Assembly (NCBI RefSeq): GCF_002797355.1
Contig: NZ_KZ454940.1
Location: forward strand, 372,001 to 436,000
Direction: 5' to 3'
DNA: 64,000 nt
Origin: Bacillus xiapuensis
GTDB lineage: Bacteria; Bacillota; Bacilli; Bacillales; Domibacillaceae
The translations under genes were made by a program, and so were the position numbers. Within the stretch, counting starts at the first letter, position 1; every line of letters starts with the position of its first letter. Shown piece after piece: positions 1 through 8,805 of the stretch. The notes under the pieces were generated by a model, which was given only the letters and a program-made list of their open reading frames with translations, ran no database searches and was not told the origin of the DNA.

Positions 1-263
1 AAATCCGGCGCATGGCTTGTTTCCAATTCCAATGCCCGTGCCAGCATGATCGCCGCTTGGGCTCTCGTGACTTGACCATGCAGTCGGAAGGTGCCGTCTT
101 TGTAACCGTTGATCACTTCTTTATTCACCAAATATTCAATCTCTTTATAAGCCCAATAAGAAGACGGTACATCCTTAAAACGAGTCGCCGCAGATGCCTC
201 CATGCTAACGGAGCTAATGATCATTAAAATGGCCAAACCAAAAGAACATAAAAACTTCTTCAA
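1..263 (-). CDS. SLH-domain surface protein, N-terminal part (runs off window)
   Basis: Reading the minus strand from a TTG at 263 gives a signal peptide (LKKFLCSFGLAILMIISS... ending near ASAA) followed by the first SLH repeat, with FKDVPSSYWAYKEIEYL and VINGYKDGTFR and then the TRAQAAIML motif. SLH repeats bind pyruvylated secondary cell wall polymer, so the protein is probably held on the outside of the wall. The rest of the protein lies outside the window, so the cargo domain is unknown. The start is TTG preceded by a GGGAG/GAGGG stretch; no better ATG exists before the signal peptide. It is one of nine SLH proteins in this window. Confidence 0.85.
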   Translation of the reverse strand, partial: MKKFLCSFGLAILMIISSVSMEASAATRFKDVPSSYWAYKEIEYLVNKEVINGYKDGTFRLHGQVTRAQAAIMLARALELETSHAPD

Positions 264-499
264 TTCCCTCACTCCCTTTAGTTAACTTCTGCAAAGTTGG
301 CCTGTGGAAAGCCAATCGTTACAGAACATATTGTGAATTAATTGTAGCATATTTATGTCAAATATTTAACTTTAAAGTTAAAAAAACCCTAAAATATTAC
401 TTTTATATTACATTAACAACATAACCATTACTTTTGAATTACTAAATGATTGCAAAATTAATAGGTAATCAAGAAATGTTTAAAGCGAAGACAACCGCA
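264..499. other. AT-rich intergenic region
   Basis: Very AT-rich stretch between two minus-strand genes. It probably carries the promoter of the SLH gene that starts at 263. I see no ORF and no clear terminator hairpin. Confidence 0.5.
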
Positions 500-949
500 C
501 TAGGCACGTTTACACACCTGCCGGCATAAAGCAGTGATTTTTTCCAAAAACAACCGATCGTTTTCTTTATTCCTTTTCTTGGGACCCTTCAAACGTCCAC
601 CGGCCTGGCGGATTTTCTTCGCTGTGTGGCGGCTGTGCAGCAGCTGATCGATATTGCCGGCTGTGTACAGTCTTCCGTTTTGATCGATGGCATGACCTTG
701 TTTCGCCAGCACCATCGCGGCCAGTCCATAGTCTTGTGTCACGACGATATCTCCTTTCTCGACGCGATTGACGATGGCAAAGTCAGCCGCATCCGCTCCT
801 TTTGAGACTGTTAACGTTTGCACCCCTTCCCGCGTGATCAAATGCGCGGTATCGCAAATGAGCAGAACGGGGAGCTGAAACATTTCTGCTGCCTGGCATG
901 TTTCATCAACGACCGGGCAGCCGTCTGCATCGATCAAGATCTTCGTCAT
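500..949 (-). CDS. UPF0178 / YaiI-YqxD family (DUF188) protein
   Basis: The 149-residue protein begins MTKILIDADGCPVV and has the acidic N-terminal motif (DADGCPV), a central VVTQDYGLA motif and a basic tail (GGRLKGPKKRNKEND) typical of the YaiI/YqxD family. The fold is PIN-like and the biochemical role is not settled; a nuclease-like function is only an inference. I chose the ATG at 949 over the in-frame GTG at 961 because an AGGGTGG Shine-Dalgarno lies 8 nt upstream of the ATG and overlaps the GTG. It stands alone, divergent from murB. Confidence 0.85.
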   Translation of the reverse strand: MTKILIDADGCPVVDETCQAAEMFQLPVLLICDTAHLITREGVQTLTVSKGADAADFAIVNRVEKGDIVVTQDYGLAAMVLAKQGHAIDQNGRLYTAGNIDQLLHSRHTAKKIRQAGGRLKGPKKRNKENDRLFLEKITALCRQVCKRA

Positions 950-1057
950 ATTGTTTTCCACCCTTTTGTTTAGTTATTGTACAGCTATTCTATCCACCGT
1001 AACCTGGAAGGCTTCATTGAACTTTCACCGTTGAAGTTCTTTTTCCCGAGAAAAACT

Positions 1058-1065
1058 GCTATAAT
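1058..1065 (+). promoter_or_regulatory. Candidate extended -10 promoter for murB
   Basis: A consensus TATAAT at 1060-1065 is preceded by TG at 1057-1058, an extended -10. The GTG start of murB follows 37 nt later. No good -35 lies at 17 nt; the best TTGAAG (1031-1036) is 23 nt away, which fits an extended -10 promoter. This is by eye only. Confidence 0.45.
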
Positions 1066-1101
1066 TCAATGTAGTGAAAAAGTGAAAAAGGAATGATATG
1101 A

Positions 1102-2016
1102 GTGTCTGATTATCGCCAGTTTTTCGATAAATTACAAGCAGTCGTGAAGAAGGAAAATGTTCTTCTTGATGAATATTTGAAAGATCATACTTACACGCGG
1201 CTGGGCGGCAAGGCGGATTTATTCGTCACACCGACCACCTATGAAGAAGTGCAAAACGTCGTCCAATTCTCAAATGAATATAACATACCGCTTACGTTGC
1301 TCGGCAATGGCTCCAACCTCATTGTTAAAGACGGGGGCATTCGCGGCATTGTCATGCAAATGGCCCGCTTGGATCAGATCTCGGTCAGCGGCCATTTGCT
1401 CAAAGCGCAAAGCGGAGCGGCCATTATAGATGCCTCCCGGGAAGCCTTGAGGGCCGAACTGACCGGCCTTGAATTCGCCTGCGGAATCCCGGGCACAGTC
1501 GGCGGCGCCTTATTTATGAACGCCGGCGCTTACGGCGGGGAAATTAAAGATGTGCTCGATTATGCCCTCGTTGTCGACCGCAAAGGAGATTTGCTGAAGC
1601 TTCCGGCGGCTGAATTAAATCTTTCCTACCGGACGAGCAATATTCCCGACAACGGCTATCTCGTGCTGGAGGCGGGGTTCCAGCTAAAGCCAGGAAACCG
1701 GGAAGAGATCAAAGCAGTCATGGACGATTTAACCTTCAGAAGAGAATCCAAGCAGCCGCTTGAATATCCATCATGCGGCAGCGTCTTTAAGCGGCCGCCG
1801 GGCTACTTCGCCGGCAAGCTTATTCAAGACAGCGGCCTGCAAGGAACCAGAATCGGCGGCGCGGAAGTCTCAACCAAGCATGCCGGCTTCATCGTCAACG
1901 TCGATCATGCGACGGCCAATGACTATATCGCTCTTATTAAGCATGTTCAAAAAACCGTAAAAGAGAAATTCAACGTCCAATTAGAACGCGAAGTGCGGAT
2001 TATCGGCGAAGACTAA
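1102..2016 (+). CDS. murB: UDP-N-acetylenolpyruvoylglucosamine reductase MurB
   Basis: MurB reduces UDP-GlcNAc-enolpyruvate to UDP-MurNAc in the cytoplasm, the second committed step of peptidoglycan precursor synthesis, using FAD and NADPH. The 304-residue protein has the FAD-binding segment [21 protein letters not shown] and [20 protein letters not shown], and the C-terminal [10 protein letters not shown] and [14 protein letters not shown] segments with the active-site serine of the short type II MurB. The start is GTG at 1102 behind AAAAAGGA; the ATG at 1098 gives a three-codon ORF. It is monocistronic here. The 3' end is met head-on by an IS element whose transposase ORF overlaps the last 17 bases antisense. 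Confidence 0.95.
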   Translation: MSDYRQFFDKLQAVVKKENVLLDEYLKDHTYTRLGGKADLFVTPTTYEEVQNVVQFSNEYNIPLTLLGNGSNLIVKDGGIRGIVMQMARLDQISVSGHLLKAQSGAAIIDASREALRAELTGLEFACGIPGTVGGALFMNAGAYGGEIKDVLDYALVVDRKGDLLKLPAAELNLSYRTSNIPDNGYLVLEAGFQLKPGNREEIKAVMDDLTFRRESKQPLEYPSCGSVFKRPPGYFAGKLIQDSGLQGTRIGGAEVSTKHAGFIVNVDHATANDYIALIKHVQKTVKEKFNVQLEREVRIIGED

Positions 2017-3811
2017 GGAATTGATTGAATAAGAAGGGGCTGTCCCATAAGCCCCTAAAATAAGAACGCGGAGAGAAAAACAACTCGTTTTTCTCTCCGC
2101 GTTCTTTCATTGTAAGCGGGTTTCCTGAAAATGTTTGGGCTAGGCCCGCCATTTTCAGGAAGTTGTGGGCTAACGCCACAATCCCAAATTCCGTGTGCAC
2201 CTTGTCGATCCCCCGCAAGGAAAATCTGCGGAACGACCGATTGCCCTTGATATGACCGAACGCACTTTCGACCTCGACTTTCCGCCGGGCATAAATCGGT
2301 GTGTTCTCGTCAGACCAAAGGCTGTTCTTGGCTTTTGCTTTCATTTCTTCGTACACGGGGTTGTAATGAATCTGCCGGTTCCCTTTCGATTTTGTGCATA
2401 GGGCTTTCAGCGGGCAGTCTGTACAATCCTCACATTCATAAATTTTAAAATCTCTCTTCATCCCGTAAGAATCCGTACGGGTGGAATAACGTTTGAAGCG
2501 AATGCGGCGGTCATTCGGACAGATATATACGTCATCTTCTTCTATATAGGTCCAGTTCCTTGGCTGGAAACGATCTTTTTTATACCTGCGTTTTTGTTCT
2601 TTCAGATAGGTATTATAAGGAATCAAATAGTCCATTTTTTCTTCCGTCGCATATACATAGTTGCTTTCGCTTCCATAGCCGGCATCGGCGATCACTTTTT
2701 TCGGAAACGGCAGGCGAGAGCCTTTCAGTTTCTCCATGTGCGGAATGAAACAGCGAGTATCCGTTGGGCGCTGGTGAATGGTATAGAACAAAACAAATTG
2801 GTTTTCCGTTGCCATCTGCACATTGTAGCCAGGCTTTAGCTGTCCGTTTTTCATGTGATCTTCTTTCATTCTCATAAACGTGGCATCTGTATCGGTTTTG
2901 GAAAAGCTGTTTCGGTCGCCGTATGTCTCCATTTGTTGTTTATATTTCACCAGGCGCGGAATAAAATCCCTGCTTACGGATTTTGCCAGCTTTTGAACAA
3001 AGGATCGCTTTTGGCGCTTAGCCTTGCGTTCTTTCCTATCTTCTTGCGCCACGTCTTTCTCTATCTGTTCCATTTTCTTTTCCAGAACCGTTTCCACTTG
3101 CGCCAATTGTTCAGGGCTGACTTTTTTCGCCTCCAGGCATTCCTCGATCATAGAAGCTTCATCTGCCTCCACGATCTCTTGAATGTGGTGCAGGGTCTCC
3201 TTGATCTTCTCTCTTAATTTCGCTTCAAATCTCATCGTCGCTTTTTTCCAGGAAAAGGAGTATTTATTGGCATTTGCCTCGATCTTTGTGCCGTCCAGAA
3301 AATAGTTCTCCATGGAAATATATTGGTTTTCAATCAAGAGGAGAATCATTTCCTCGAACAGCGTGTCGATCATGGATTTCATCTGCCCGCTGCGGAAACG
3401 GTTAATCGTACGGAAATCTGGTTTTTGCATGGCAGAGAGCCAAATCATCGGCAGGTTTTCGTCTAGCATCTTCGCGATTCCTCGGCAGGAATAGACCTTT
3501 TGCGAGTACGCATAAAGAAGAATTTTGACCATCATTTTGGGGTGATAGGCACTTCGGCCGCCGCCTTTATAAGGCTTGATGAACAGCTCATCGGGCATGT
3601 TTTCAATCATCTCATGGATAAAACGGGAGACATGGTGTGCAGGAATCCAGTCACTGAGATCCATCGGAAGCATCAGCTGGTCTGTTTGATAGGAAACAAA
3701 GACAGGTTTGGAACGGAAGTTCTTTTTTTGCGTGGACACCTCTTCCGTTTCTAGTGGTAAAGACAACTGGTCCGTGTTATAATTTGTGGGAGTAGTCTTT
3801 TGGCTGCTCAT
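2000..3811 (-). CDS. IS1182-family transposase
   Basis: The 603-residue protein catalyses transposition of the surrounding element. It opens with two similar short motifs ([12 protein letters not shown] near residue 12 and [12 protein letters not shown] near 41), then the DUF772-like N-terminal domain ([33 protein letters not shown]), the central [14 protein letters not shown] motif and the C-terminal DDE transposase part ([36 protein letters not shown] with the final E). The ATG at 3811 follows AAAGGAGC. The reading frame runs through the left IS end into flanking DNA, so the last dozen residues and the stop codon come from the murB side. The gene is intact and may be active. Confidence 0.93.
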   Translation of the reverse strand: MSSQKTTPTNYNTDQLSLPLETEEVSTQKKNFRSKPVFVSYQTDQLMLPMDLSDWIPAHHVSRFIHEMIENMPDELFIKPYKGGGRSAYHPKMMVKILLYAYSQKVYSCRGIAKMLDENLPMIWLSAMQKPDFRTINRFRSGQMKSMIDTLFEEMILLLIENQYISMENYFLDGTKIEANANKYSFSWKKATMRFEAKLREKIKETLHHIQEIVEADEASMIEECLEAKKVSPEQLAQVETVLEKKMEQIEKDVAQEDRKERKAKRQKRSFVQKLAKSVSRDFIPRLVKYKQQMETYGDRNSFSKTDTDATFMRMKEDHMKNGQLKPGYNVQMATENQFVLFYTIHQRPTDTRCFIPHMEKLKGSRLPFPKKVIADAGYGSESNYVYATEEKMDYLIPYNTYLKEQKRRYKKDRFQPRNWTYIEEDDVYICPNDRRIRFKRYSTRTDSYGMKRDFKIYECEDCTDCPLKALCTKSKGNRQIHYNPVYEEMKAKAKNSLWSDENTPIYARRKVEVESAFGHIKGNRSFRRFSLRGIDKVHTEFGIVALAHNFLKMAGLAQTFSGNPLTMKERGEKNELFFSPRSYFRGLWDSPFLFNQFLSLRR

Positions 3812-3949
3812 AAAAAAATCGCTCCTTTTGTATGTGTTGGTTTGGTTACTTACATTTTACAAGAAAGAGCGATTTTTTTGTGCTTAAAAATAGAAAAAAA
3901 ACAGGGGCCGTCCTCAAAAGTCGGTTTCACCGACTTTTGGGACAGCCCC
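2036..3949. mobile_element. IS1182-family insertion sequence, complete
   Basis: The element carries one intact transposase. Its ends are inverted repeats: GGGGCTGTCCCATAAG at the left (2036) and the complement of CTTTTGGGACAGCCCC at the right (ending 3949), matching at 15 of 16 positions. No clear target duplication is visible. The left end lies 19 bp beyond the murB stop; the right end lies 24 bp before the start of a small membrane-protein gene. Confidence 0.85.
3915..3939. terminator. Hairpin at the right end of the IS
   Basis: CAAAAGTCGGT-TTC-ACCGACTTTTG is a perfect hairpin just inside the right inverted repeat. It probably shields the transposase from outside transcription, a common feature of IS ends. 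Confidence 0.6.
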
Positions 3950-3973
3950 TTTATCATAGAAAGGAGCCGACTC

Positions 3974-4174
3974 ATGAAGAAACAATTGACATTCACCGTT
4001 CCTGTCATGATCGTAGTCGCTGTGCTTTCCCTATGGATGCTGTCCAAAGACTATTCTGAGATCAGTCTGGGGACGAAGCTGCTGATCACGGCAGGCGCCG
4101 TTGTCTTATCGGGCGGGATTTCTTATCTTTTATTTGGCGGCGGCGAAGATTCTCAAAATAATGATAAACGCTAA
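3974..4174 (+). CDS. Small two-helix membrane protein, unknown
   Basis: The 66-residue protein has two hydrophobic segments (roughly residues 6-24 and 36-55) and an acidic-polar tail (GGGEDSQNNDKR). I do not recognise a family. The ATG at 3974 follows AAAGGAG; longer in-frame extensions lead into the IS and lack a Shine-Dalgarno. The IS1182 element ends 24 bp upstream, so the native promoter may have been displaced or replaced by IS sequence. Confidence 0.6.
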   Translation: MKKQLTFTVPVMIVVAVLSLWMLSKDYSEISLGTKLLITAGAVVLSGGISYLLFGGGEDSQNNDKR

Positions 4175-4770
4175 TCCTCTTATATGCGCCATCCATTTTT
4201 TACAGCGCAAACTGAAGCGCGCTTTGCCTTCACTCTTGCATGCTGAACATGCAGCTGAGCAGTCTCCTAATCATACCAGCAGATTGCTCATCTGATAGCT
4301 GCATCCCAGCTTTTGATGCTGGTAATAAGGAGGATCATGGGAGGTGCTGCATGAATCCTTAGAAAGAAATGGCTTAGCGATCATCTTTTTGTCTTAGCAC
4401 AACTTATTCACTAACATCATAGCTATTTTTGAACGATCATCGTCAATCGATTCTAATTCTGCTGATTTCAAATTAGTTCCTTTACTTTTTTTCACACATT
4501 ATTTATGTGTTTCAGAATATGATAGACAAATATATCCAGCTGCTTTTGCAGGCGAGCTGTAATATTTGTTTGGTTAATCGCACTTTGAGCTGACTATATC
4601 GGTCAGTTCTTTTTTATGAAAAAAAAAGAACAAAATGGATAAAATACGGCCACATGATTGATTGTTTGCAGCTCCTCTCTTTCGTTTTCCTCCTTTCTTT
4701 CCAAGCTCACACGAATGCTGAATCCTCGCATACATTAAAAAGGAGTTCAAATGAAAGGAGGTTAAATAGC
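4175..4770. other. Non-coding gap
   Basis: About 600 bases without a convincing gene. There are imperfect hairpins around 4250-4310 (GCAGCTGAGCAGTC pairing loosely with GATTGCTC...AGCTGC) and 4308-4325. No T-box or riboswitch core was recognised. The last 100 bases probably hold the promoter of the following gene. Confidence 0.4.
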
Positions 4771-5175
4771 ATGTATGATGATTTCCACTATTATTCCGAC
4801 TTTCCTGAGTACGAATATGAAGAATGGACGAGTAATCGACCGTTTCAGCCGCTTCCTCCAAGCACGCCTATCGGATTCCCAGCACCAGGCCAGCAGCCGG
4901 GAAGCGCGCCGCAGGCAGGAGGACAGCCATCCTATCCTCCTCCGCCTTACACGCCGCAAATGCCGCAAGCGGCCGCCTTTGCTGTAGATCCGGGAGCGAT
5001 CCGCGGATGCTTGCACCGTTATACCTATATCTGGCTTGACAGCGGCCGCAGCTTTTGGTTCTACCCGACTTATGTAGGAAGAACCTCCGTCGCCGGCTGG
5101 CGCTGGAGAAACTCCCGCTGGGTCTACTACGGAACCGATTTGCGGAGAATCCGTTCTTTCCAGTGCTTCTCATAA
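4771..5175 (+). CDS. Pro/Gln-rich protein with conserved aromatic C-terminal domain, copy 1
   Basis: The 134-residue protein has an acidic-aromatic N-terminus (MYDDFHYYSDFPEYEYEEW), a low-complexity linker rich in Pro, Gln, Gly and Ala (residues 30-75) and a compact C-terminal domain with GCLHRYTYIWL, GRSFWFYPTYVGRTS, WVYYGTDL and SFQC. It has no signal peptide. Similar short proteins occur in Bacillaceae without a known function; a spore-coat or surface role is possible but unproven. ATG at 4771 is set by AAAGGAGG 9 nt upstream. A paralogue lies at 18567-18974 with a near-identical C-terminal domain. It is the first gene of duplicated block copy 1. Confidence 0.75.
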   Translation: MYDDFHYYSDFPEYEYEEWTSNRPFQPLPPSTPIGFPAPGQQPGSAPQAGGQPSYPPPPYTPQMPQAAAFAVDPGAIRGCLHRYTYIWLDSGRSFWFYPTYVGRTSVAGWRWRNSRWVYYGTDLRRIRSFQCFS

Positions 5176-5447
5176 GAACTGCTCTTCTCTCACCCTGCGC
5201 CTAACGAACAAGCGGCTGCCGCCTTTATTAAGCCGGGGTGTCCCTTTCCACTCCCTCAGTCTATGCAGAAAGTAAAAAGGGATGGAGGGATCAAGCAGGC
5301 GCAACGGACCCGTCAGCCAATTTCAGCATGCAAGCCATTTTCGGGAAGTCAAGGAATTAAACCATCATATTCTACGTGATTTCGGCCCGATGAAGCAGCA
5401 TGAAGAAGCCACACTCCAAAAGCAGCCCAAAGCCTTTCTATCTGGCA
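5176..5447 (+). pseudogene. Collapsed NhaC antiporter locus (copy 1)
   Basis: This stretch matches the flanks of the intact antiporter gene at 19287-20813. After the downstream flank of the upstream gene, the bases around 5376-5396 (GTGATTTCGGCCCGATGAAGC) equal the middle of that gene (codons for CDFGPMK), and the next bases (AGCATGAAGAAGCCACACTC) equal its last codons. About 840 bp between these points, and nearly all of the 5' half, are missing. The junction lies at the shared bases AAGC, so a microhomology deletion is likely. Confidence 0.75.
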
Positions 5448-5483
5448 GACAAAAGCCGGCCGCGCTTGCGGCCGGCTTTTGTC
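5448..5483. terminator. Bidirectional terminator, copy 1
   Basis: Perfect palindrome GACAAAAGCCGGCCGCG...GGCCGGCTTTTGTC. It separates the antiporter remnant from the converging merR gene. The same hairpin, slightly altered, occurs at 20836-20871 in copy 2. Confidence 0.85.
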
Positions 5484-5516
5484 TGTTAATAAGTTCTTCC
5501 AACAAGCTGAACCCTT

Positions 5517-6353
5517 TTACAGATCGGACATCGGGTCGGTGCATGTTTTCATTGTTTTTGAAAGCTGATCTAAATACTGAGCATAATCCGGGCTAAGCCT
5601 GCACATAACCGGTATAAACACATCGTAATATCCTCTTGAATGCATAATGGGCTTTAAGCTGTCCGCCAGCTGCCGGGACTGCGCAAACCATTCCGTCCTT
5701 TTGATCCTGCTGTATTCCTCAATCATCGCTTCCGGCTGATCCAGCCATTTCATCTTCTCTTCCTTCCACTTGTCCCTTTCTTCATTCGTCACCGTGAACG
5801 GGATTTCATCCAATAGCTGTTGTGCTTCTTCAGGCAGCTCTATCGGCTCCAGACCGTCTAAAAATTGAATGATTTCGTTGAAGGCCTCTTCTTGCTGAGC
5901 CGATTCAATCGGATTTTCTAAAAATGAGCCGAAATGCAGAGCTAAGAATTTCCCCAAGTAACCGGGGAAACGATGAAGCAGCCGTTCTTTGATGAGTAAA
6001 TGTTTCTCCATCGCTTCTAATTCTTTATGAATCTGCTTGCGATCATGCCCTTCCACTAATTGCTTCAGCAGTTCGGCTTTTCTTTGCGAAATGGACAGCT
6101 GCAGCTGTTTCGCTTCCTGAACTTTCATAAGCGCCTGATGGGGGTCATCCGCATGCAATACTTCACGAATTTCACTAATCGATAATCCCAAGCCTCTCCA
6201 TAAGGAAATTTGAGACAGAATTTCCACATCCTCATTGCTGAAAAAGCGATAGCCGTTTTCCTCTTTTTCAGGAGAAATGAATCCTTTTGTTTCATAGTAT
6301 TCAATGGTTTTTCTCGTTAAGCCTGTTTGTGCACAAACATCTTTGATTTTCAC
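5517..6353 (-). CDS. MerR-family transcriptional regulator
   Basis: The 278-residue protein has an N-terminal MerR winged helix (VKIKDVCAQTGLTRKTIEYY, residues 1-70, with NGYRFFSNEDVEIL), a coiled dimerisation helix (about 70-125) and a longer C-terminal domain of about 150 residues that probably senses a ligand or protein. The inducer is unknown; there is no conserved Cys cluster of metal sensors in the dimer helix. The GTG at 6353 follows GGAGGAGG. It faces the vestigial antiporter gene, and the same gene order in copy 2 suggests the ancestral pair was antiporter plus regulator. In copy 2 only the C-terminal end of this gene survives. Confidence 0.88.
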   Translation of the reverse strand: MKIKDVCAQTGLTRKTIEYYETKGFISPEKEENGYRFFSNEDVEILSQISLWRGLGLSISEIREVLHADDPHQALMKVQEAKQLQLSISQRKAELLKQLVEGHDRKQIHKELEAMEKHLLIKERLLHRFPGYLGKFLALHFGSFLENPIESAQQEEAFNEIIQFLDGLEPIELPEEAQQLLDEIPFTVTNEERDKWKEEKMKWLDQPEAMIEEYSRIKRTEWFAQSRQLADSLKPIMHSRGYYDVFIPVMCRLSPDYAQYLDQLSKTMKTCTDPMSDL

Positions 6354-6525
6354 CGATCCACCTCCTCCTTTCACTCTAAAGCATTCCCTAAGGGACAGGT
6401 CAACAGCAGAGTTCCAAAACGATCTTGCCAAATGACAAGCAGCTGACGGCAAAGTCCCAATAATAGTTTCATGTTAACGAAAAAAGGTTAAACTAATAGC
6501 AACATCCCAAAAAGGAGGAGATGGC

Positions 6526-6915
6526 ATGCATCCAGTCATTTTATTTGACGGAGATTGTAACTTTTGCGACGCCAGCGTCCAGTTTATTATTAAGCGCGAC
6601 CCAAAGGGCCTCTTTCATTTCGCCTCGCTGCAAAGCGACACCGGCGAAAAGCTGCGGGCCAAGCATCATGTTCCCGATGATGTCGACAGCATGATCCTGA
6701 TTGAAGGGAACAAGGTCTATTATAAATCAGCGGCCGCTCTAAGAATTTGCCTGCATTTAAAAGGGGCCTGGAAGCTATTATATGCGCTGATGATCATCCC
6801 GTGTCCGATTCGCGACATTGCCTATGAGTATGTGGCGAAGAATCGCTACAAATGGTTCGGGCAGAAAGAAAGCTGTACGCTGCCGCCTCCACATATTCGC
6901 AAACGATTCGTTTAA
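6526..6915 (+). CDS. DCC1-like thiol-disulfide oxidoreductase family protein (DUF393, YuxK-like)
   Basis: The 129-residue protein starts with MHPVILFDGDCNFCD, carrying the DxDCxxCD motif that names the DCC family and gives a thioredoxin-like CxxC redox pair. A second conserved part is PIRDIAYEYVAKNRYKWFG. The substrate is not known. ATG at 6526 follows AAAGGAGGAGATGGC. The gene is divergent from merR and ends at a strong terminator shared with the converging fibronectin-type gene. Confidence 0.88.
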   Translation: MHPVILFDGDCNFCDASVQFIIKRDPKGLFHFASLQSDTGEKLRAKHHVPDDVDSMILIEGNKVYYKSAAALRICLHLKGAWKLLYALMIIPCPIRDIAYEYVAKNRYKWFGQKESCTLPPPHIRKRFV

Positions 6916-6919
6916 CAGT

Positions 6920-6959
6920 AAAAAGCGGAAAAGCCCGTCATGCGGCTTTTCCGCTTTTT
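6920..6959. terminator. Bidirectional terminator
   Basis: AAAAAGCGGAAAAGCC-CGTCATGC-GGCTTTTCCGCTTTTT, a perfect 16-bp stem with A and T tracts on both sides, between two converging genes. Confidence 0.9.
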
Positions 6960-6961
6960 GC

Positions 6962-8248
6962 TTATTTGAAATTAGAGACGCGCCAGTACTGGCTGGCCAT
7001 GGTGGCCGCCAGCCACTCCAGCCCTTTGCTTCTCGCCTGATGGAGCGGCTTCCAGTAGTTTTTGCGGCCGCGCTTCAAGTACATTTCATGATTCGGAGAC
7101 TGATCATGATTGCCGGTGAAATCAAAGAAGCCGTTGCGATAGAAGGAAGCGGTGATTTCATAGTCAATATTCGGCGAGGCGGTGAGCGGATTGCCAACCG
7201 AATGCTTGAGAAGCACCTCCACCTTTTCCTTTCCGGTCTGCACATTCTCGAGCTGAATGCCGCCCTCTGAAGCCCTTCCTTTCTCTCTTAACCGACCCGT
7301 CCAGCCATAGGCTTTCGACAGACCCACCGCTTTATTCAAGCGAACGGACGGCTTGTCGTCAGCAAAGCTCACCGCCAGATCGGCGCGCGTGCGAAAGCGG
7401 TCCGCCTCAGGTTCAAAGCCGCGCCCATCACCGGCAAAATAGCGGTTCATGGAAAAGAAGTTCGGATTCTTCAAGCGCTTCATCGGCAAAAAAGTTGTAT
7501 AGCGCAGCTGCCACTGATGTTCCTGGGATGAATCCTTCGGCCGCAAAATCGCTTCAATTGAATCGAATAGCTTGGCGATCCGGAATACCTCCATCATCGC
7601 TTCTTTCTCCTTCGCTCCTTTTTTGAAAAAGCCGATTACCCCCGCCGCGGCGAACTTCTCCTCGCTTAAATTTTCCTCCGACTGCGCCAGCGGCCGCTCC
7701 GCCCGAATCCAATACGTGTACTCCTCTTGAGGACGCACGGTCTGATCGATATAGAAGGAGTCCGTTACATGCGCCAGCCTTTTCCCATTTCGGTAAATTG
7801 TATATTCCTCAATGCCATCGATCGGCTCCCATTCCATGCTGATAAACGTCCGCCCTACAACGGACGTCATGATCCAATCCTGCAAGATATTCTCCTGCCG
7901 CCGCTTCTCGGGCTTCGTCGCCGTCTGCACCTTGATCAAATCCAGCACGCGCCCTTTAGTATCCGTCTTCTCAATCGTGTACAGATAGCTTGTAGCCGGC
8001 ATCAGCCCTCTGTCCTTAGCCGACGAACGGGCGCCTTCATAAATCAGCTGCCCCTGGCGATACACCCGATAATTCGCCTCAGTATCCGTCCACTCCAGGG
8101 AGATTTCATCCGCGGTCTGCTTCACCTTCTTGAGCATAAATTGCGGTGGATCTGCCATTCTTTGCCGCTTCTTGTCTCTATTCATCAGCAGCGCGGCCCC
8201 TGCCGCACTTGCTAGCGCTCCTATCAAGTATCCCTTCTTCATAGCCAT
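6962..8248 (-). CDS. Membrane-anchored protein with two fibronectin-III-like repeats and a DUF3238-like domain
   Basis: The 428-residue protein begins MAMKKGYLIGALASAAGAAL, a hydrophobic N-terminal anchor. Two fibronectin type III-like domains follow (about residues 35-115 and 120-205; VKQTADEISLEWTDTEANYRV and FISMEWEPIDGIEEYTIYRNG). The C-terminal half (about 240-425) contains YFAGDGRGFEPEADRFRTRADL and resembles DUF3238 domains of Bacillus proteins, function unknown. The ATG at 8248 has GTGAGG 6 nt upstream. The 5' end of a second copy survives at 22510-22624. Confidence 0.7.
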   Translation of the reverse strand: MAMKKGYLIGALASAAGAALLMNRDKKRQRMADPPQFMLKKVKQTADEISLEWTDTEANYRVYRQGQLIYEGARSSAKDRGLMPATSYLYTIEKTDTKGRVLDLIKVQTATKPEKRRQENILQDWIMTSVVGRTFISMEWEPIDGIEEYTIYRNGKRLAHVTDSFYIDQTVRPQEEYTYWIRAERPLAQSEENLSEEKFAAAGVIGFFKKGAKEKEAMMEVFRIAKLFDSIEAILRPKDSSQEHQWQLRYTTFLPMKRLKNPNFFSMNRYFAGDGRGFEPEADRFRTRADLAVSFADDKPSVRLNKAVGLSKAYGWTGRLREKGRASEGGIQLENVQTGKEKVEVLLKHSVGNPLTASPNIDYEITASFYRNGFFDFTGNHDQSPNHEMYLKRGRKNYWKPLHQARSKGLEWLAATMASQYWRVSNFK

Positions 8249-8384
8249 CGCCTCACTTTCTTCCCTATCTATACCCCGAATCAAACTCGCTCACTCGCCC
8301 TTTCGCTTCTTTACAGGCAAGCTTTCAAAAGATAAACGAATACGCATTCCCGATAAGGAAGAAAATAGGAAGGGAGGTGATCAC

Positions 8385-8513
8385 ATGGGAAAACGCAAAC
8401 AAGATCCATCCAAAGCCGGACTCGGTTCCCCGGATGTTCAAGGTCAAGGCACCACCGCAGCCGAAACCGGTGAATCCGCCGCTCCGTCCTCGCGCAAGAA
8501 AAAAAGAAAATAA
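8385..8513 (+). CDS. YuzL-like small basic protein, copy 1
   Basis: The 42-residue protein MGKRKQDPSKAGLGSPDVQG continues with a Thr/Ala/Glu-rich middle and ends in a Lys/Arg-rich tail (SSRKKKRK). The DPSKAG and V-x-GQGTT pattern fits the YuzL-like family of Bacillus, whose role is unknown. A near-consensus GGGAGGTGATCAC Shine-Dalgarno precedes the ATG at 8385. A strong terminator follows. A copy at 22751-22924 has a one-base insertion in the A tract that changes the C-terminus. Confidence 0.8.
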   Translation: MGKRKQDPSKAGLGSPDVQGQGTTAAETGESAAPSSRKKKRK

Positions 8514-8518
8514 TACGC

Positions 8519-8556
8519 GAAAGCCCCCCGCAGCCTTATTTCTGCGGGGGGCTTTC
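8519..8556 (+). terminator. Terminator of yuzL-like gene
   Basis: GAAAGCCCCCCGCAG-CCTTATTT-CTGCGGGGGGCTTTC, a perfect 15-bp stem. Copy 2 of this hairpin is cut in half by an IS3 remnant. Confidence 0.9.
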
Positions 8557-8573
8557 AATTCACAGGCTCTTGA

Positions 8574-8805
8574 TTATTTTACAATCAGGCCATGTTCGCC
8601 CTTAATATCATTCAAGCTTAAGGAGATGACGCCATCTTCTATAATCTATGTAAATCATTCTCGTATTCAAGCGCACTTTCTTCAGCTGCAAAGCGCCAAG
8701 TGGTGGGATATCTCTGTATCCGAGGGTTTGTCCAATCCAGCCAAGTCTTGTATTTTCAGCATATAGGTAATGCGGGAAATCCTCAATATCGAGAGTATTT
8801 CCAAT
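8574..8805 (-). pseudogene. Remnant of an unidentified gene
   Basis: Minus-strand reading gives a plausible protein stretch (FPHYLYAENTRLGWIGQTLG... ALQLKKVRLNTRMIYIDY) that then shifts frame into a tail SLNDIKGEHGLIVK followed by TAA at 8574-8576. Upstream, the frame is blocked by stops near 8860. I do not recognise the family. It reads as a decayed C-terminus in a block of several broken genes. Confidence 0.4.

Noticed and set aside
3800-3973. N-terminal extension of the small membrane protein into the IS
   Set aside because: The extension is IS sequence, lacks a ribosome site and would put a charged stretch before the first helix; the ATG at 3974 has AAAGGAG.
4250-4330. Possible T-box or riboswitch
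   Set aside because: Only loose hairpins; no T-box sequence, no antiterminator and no target gene with a matching role.
8130-8384. Long ORF in front of the yuzL-like frame
   Set aside because: It is antisense to the 5' end of the fibronectin-type gene. The real start at 8385 has a near-consensus ribosome site.
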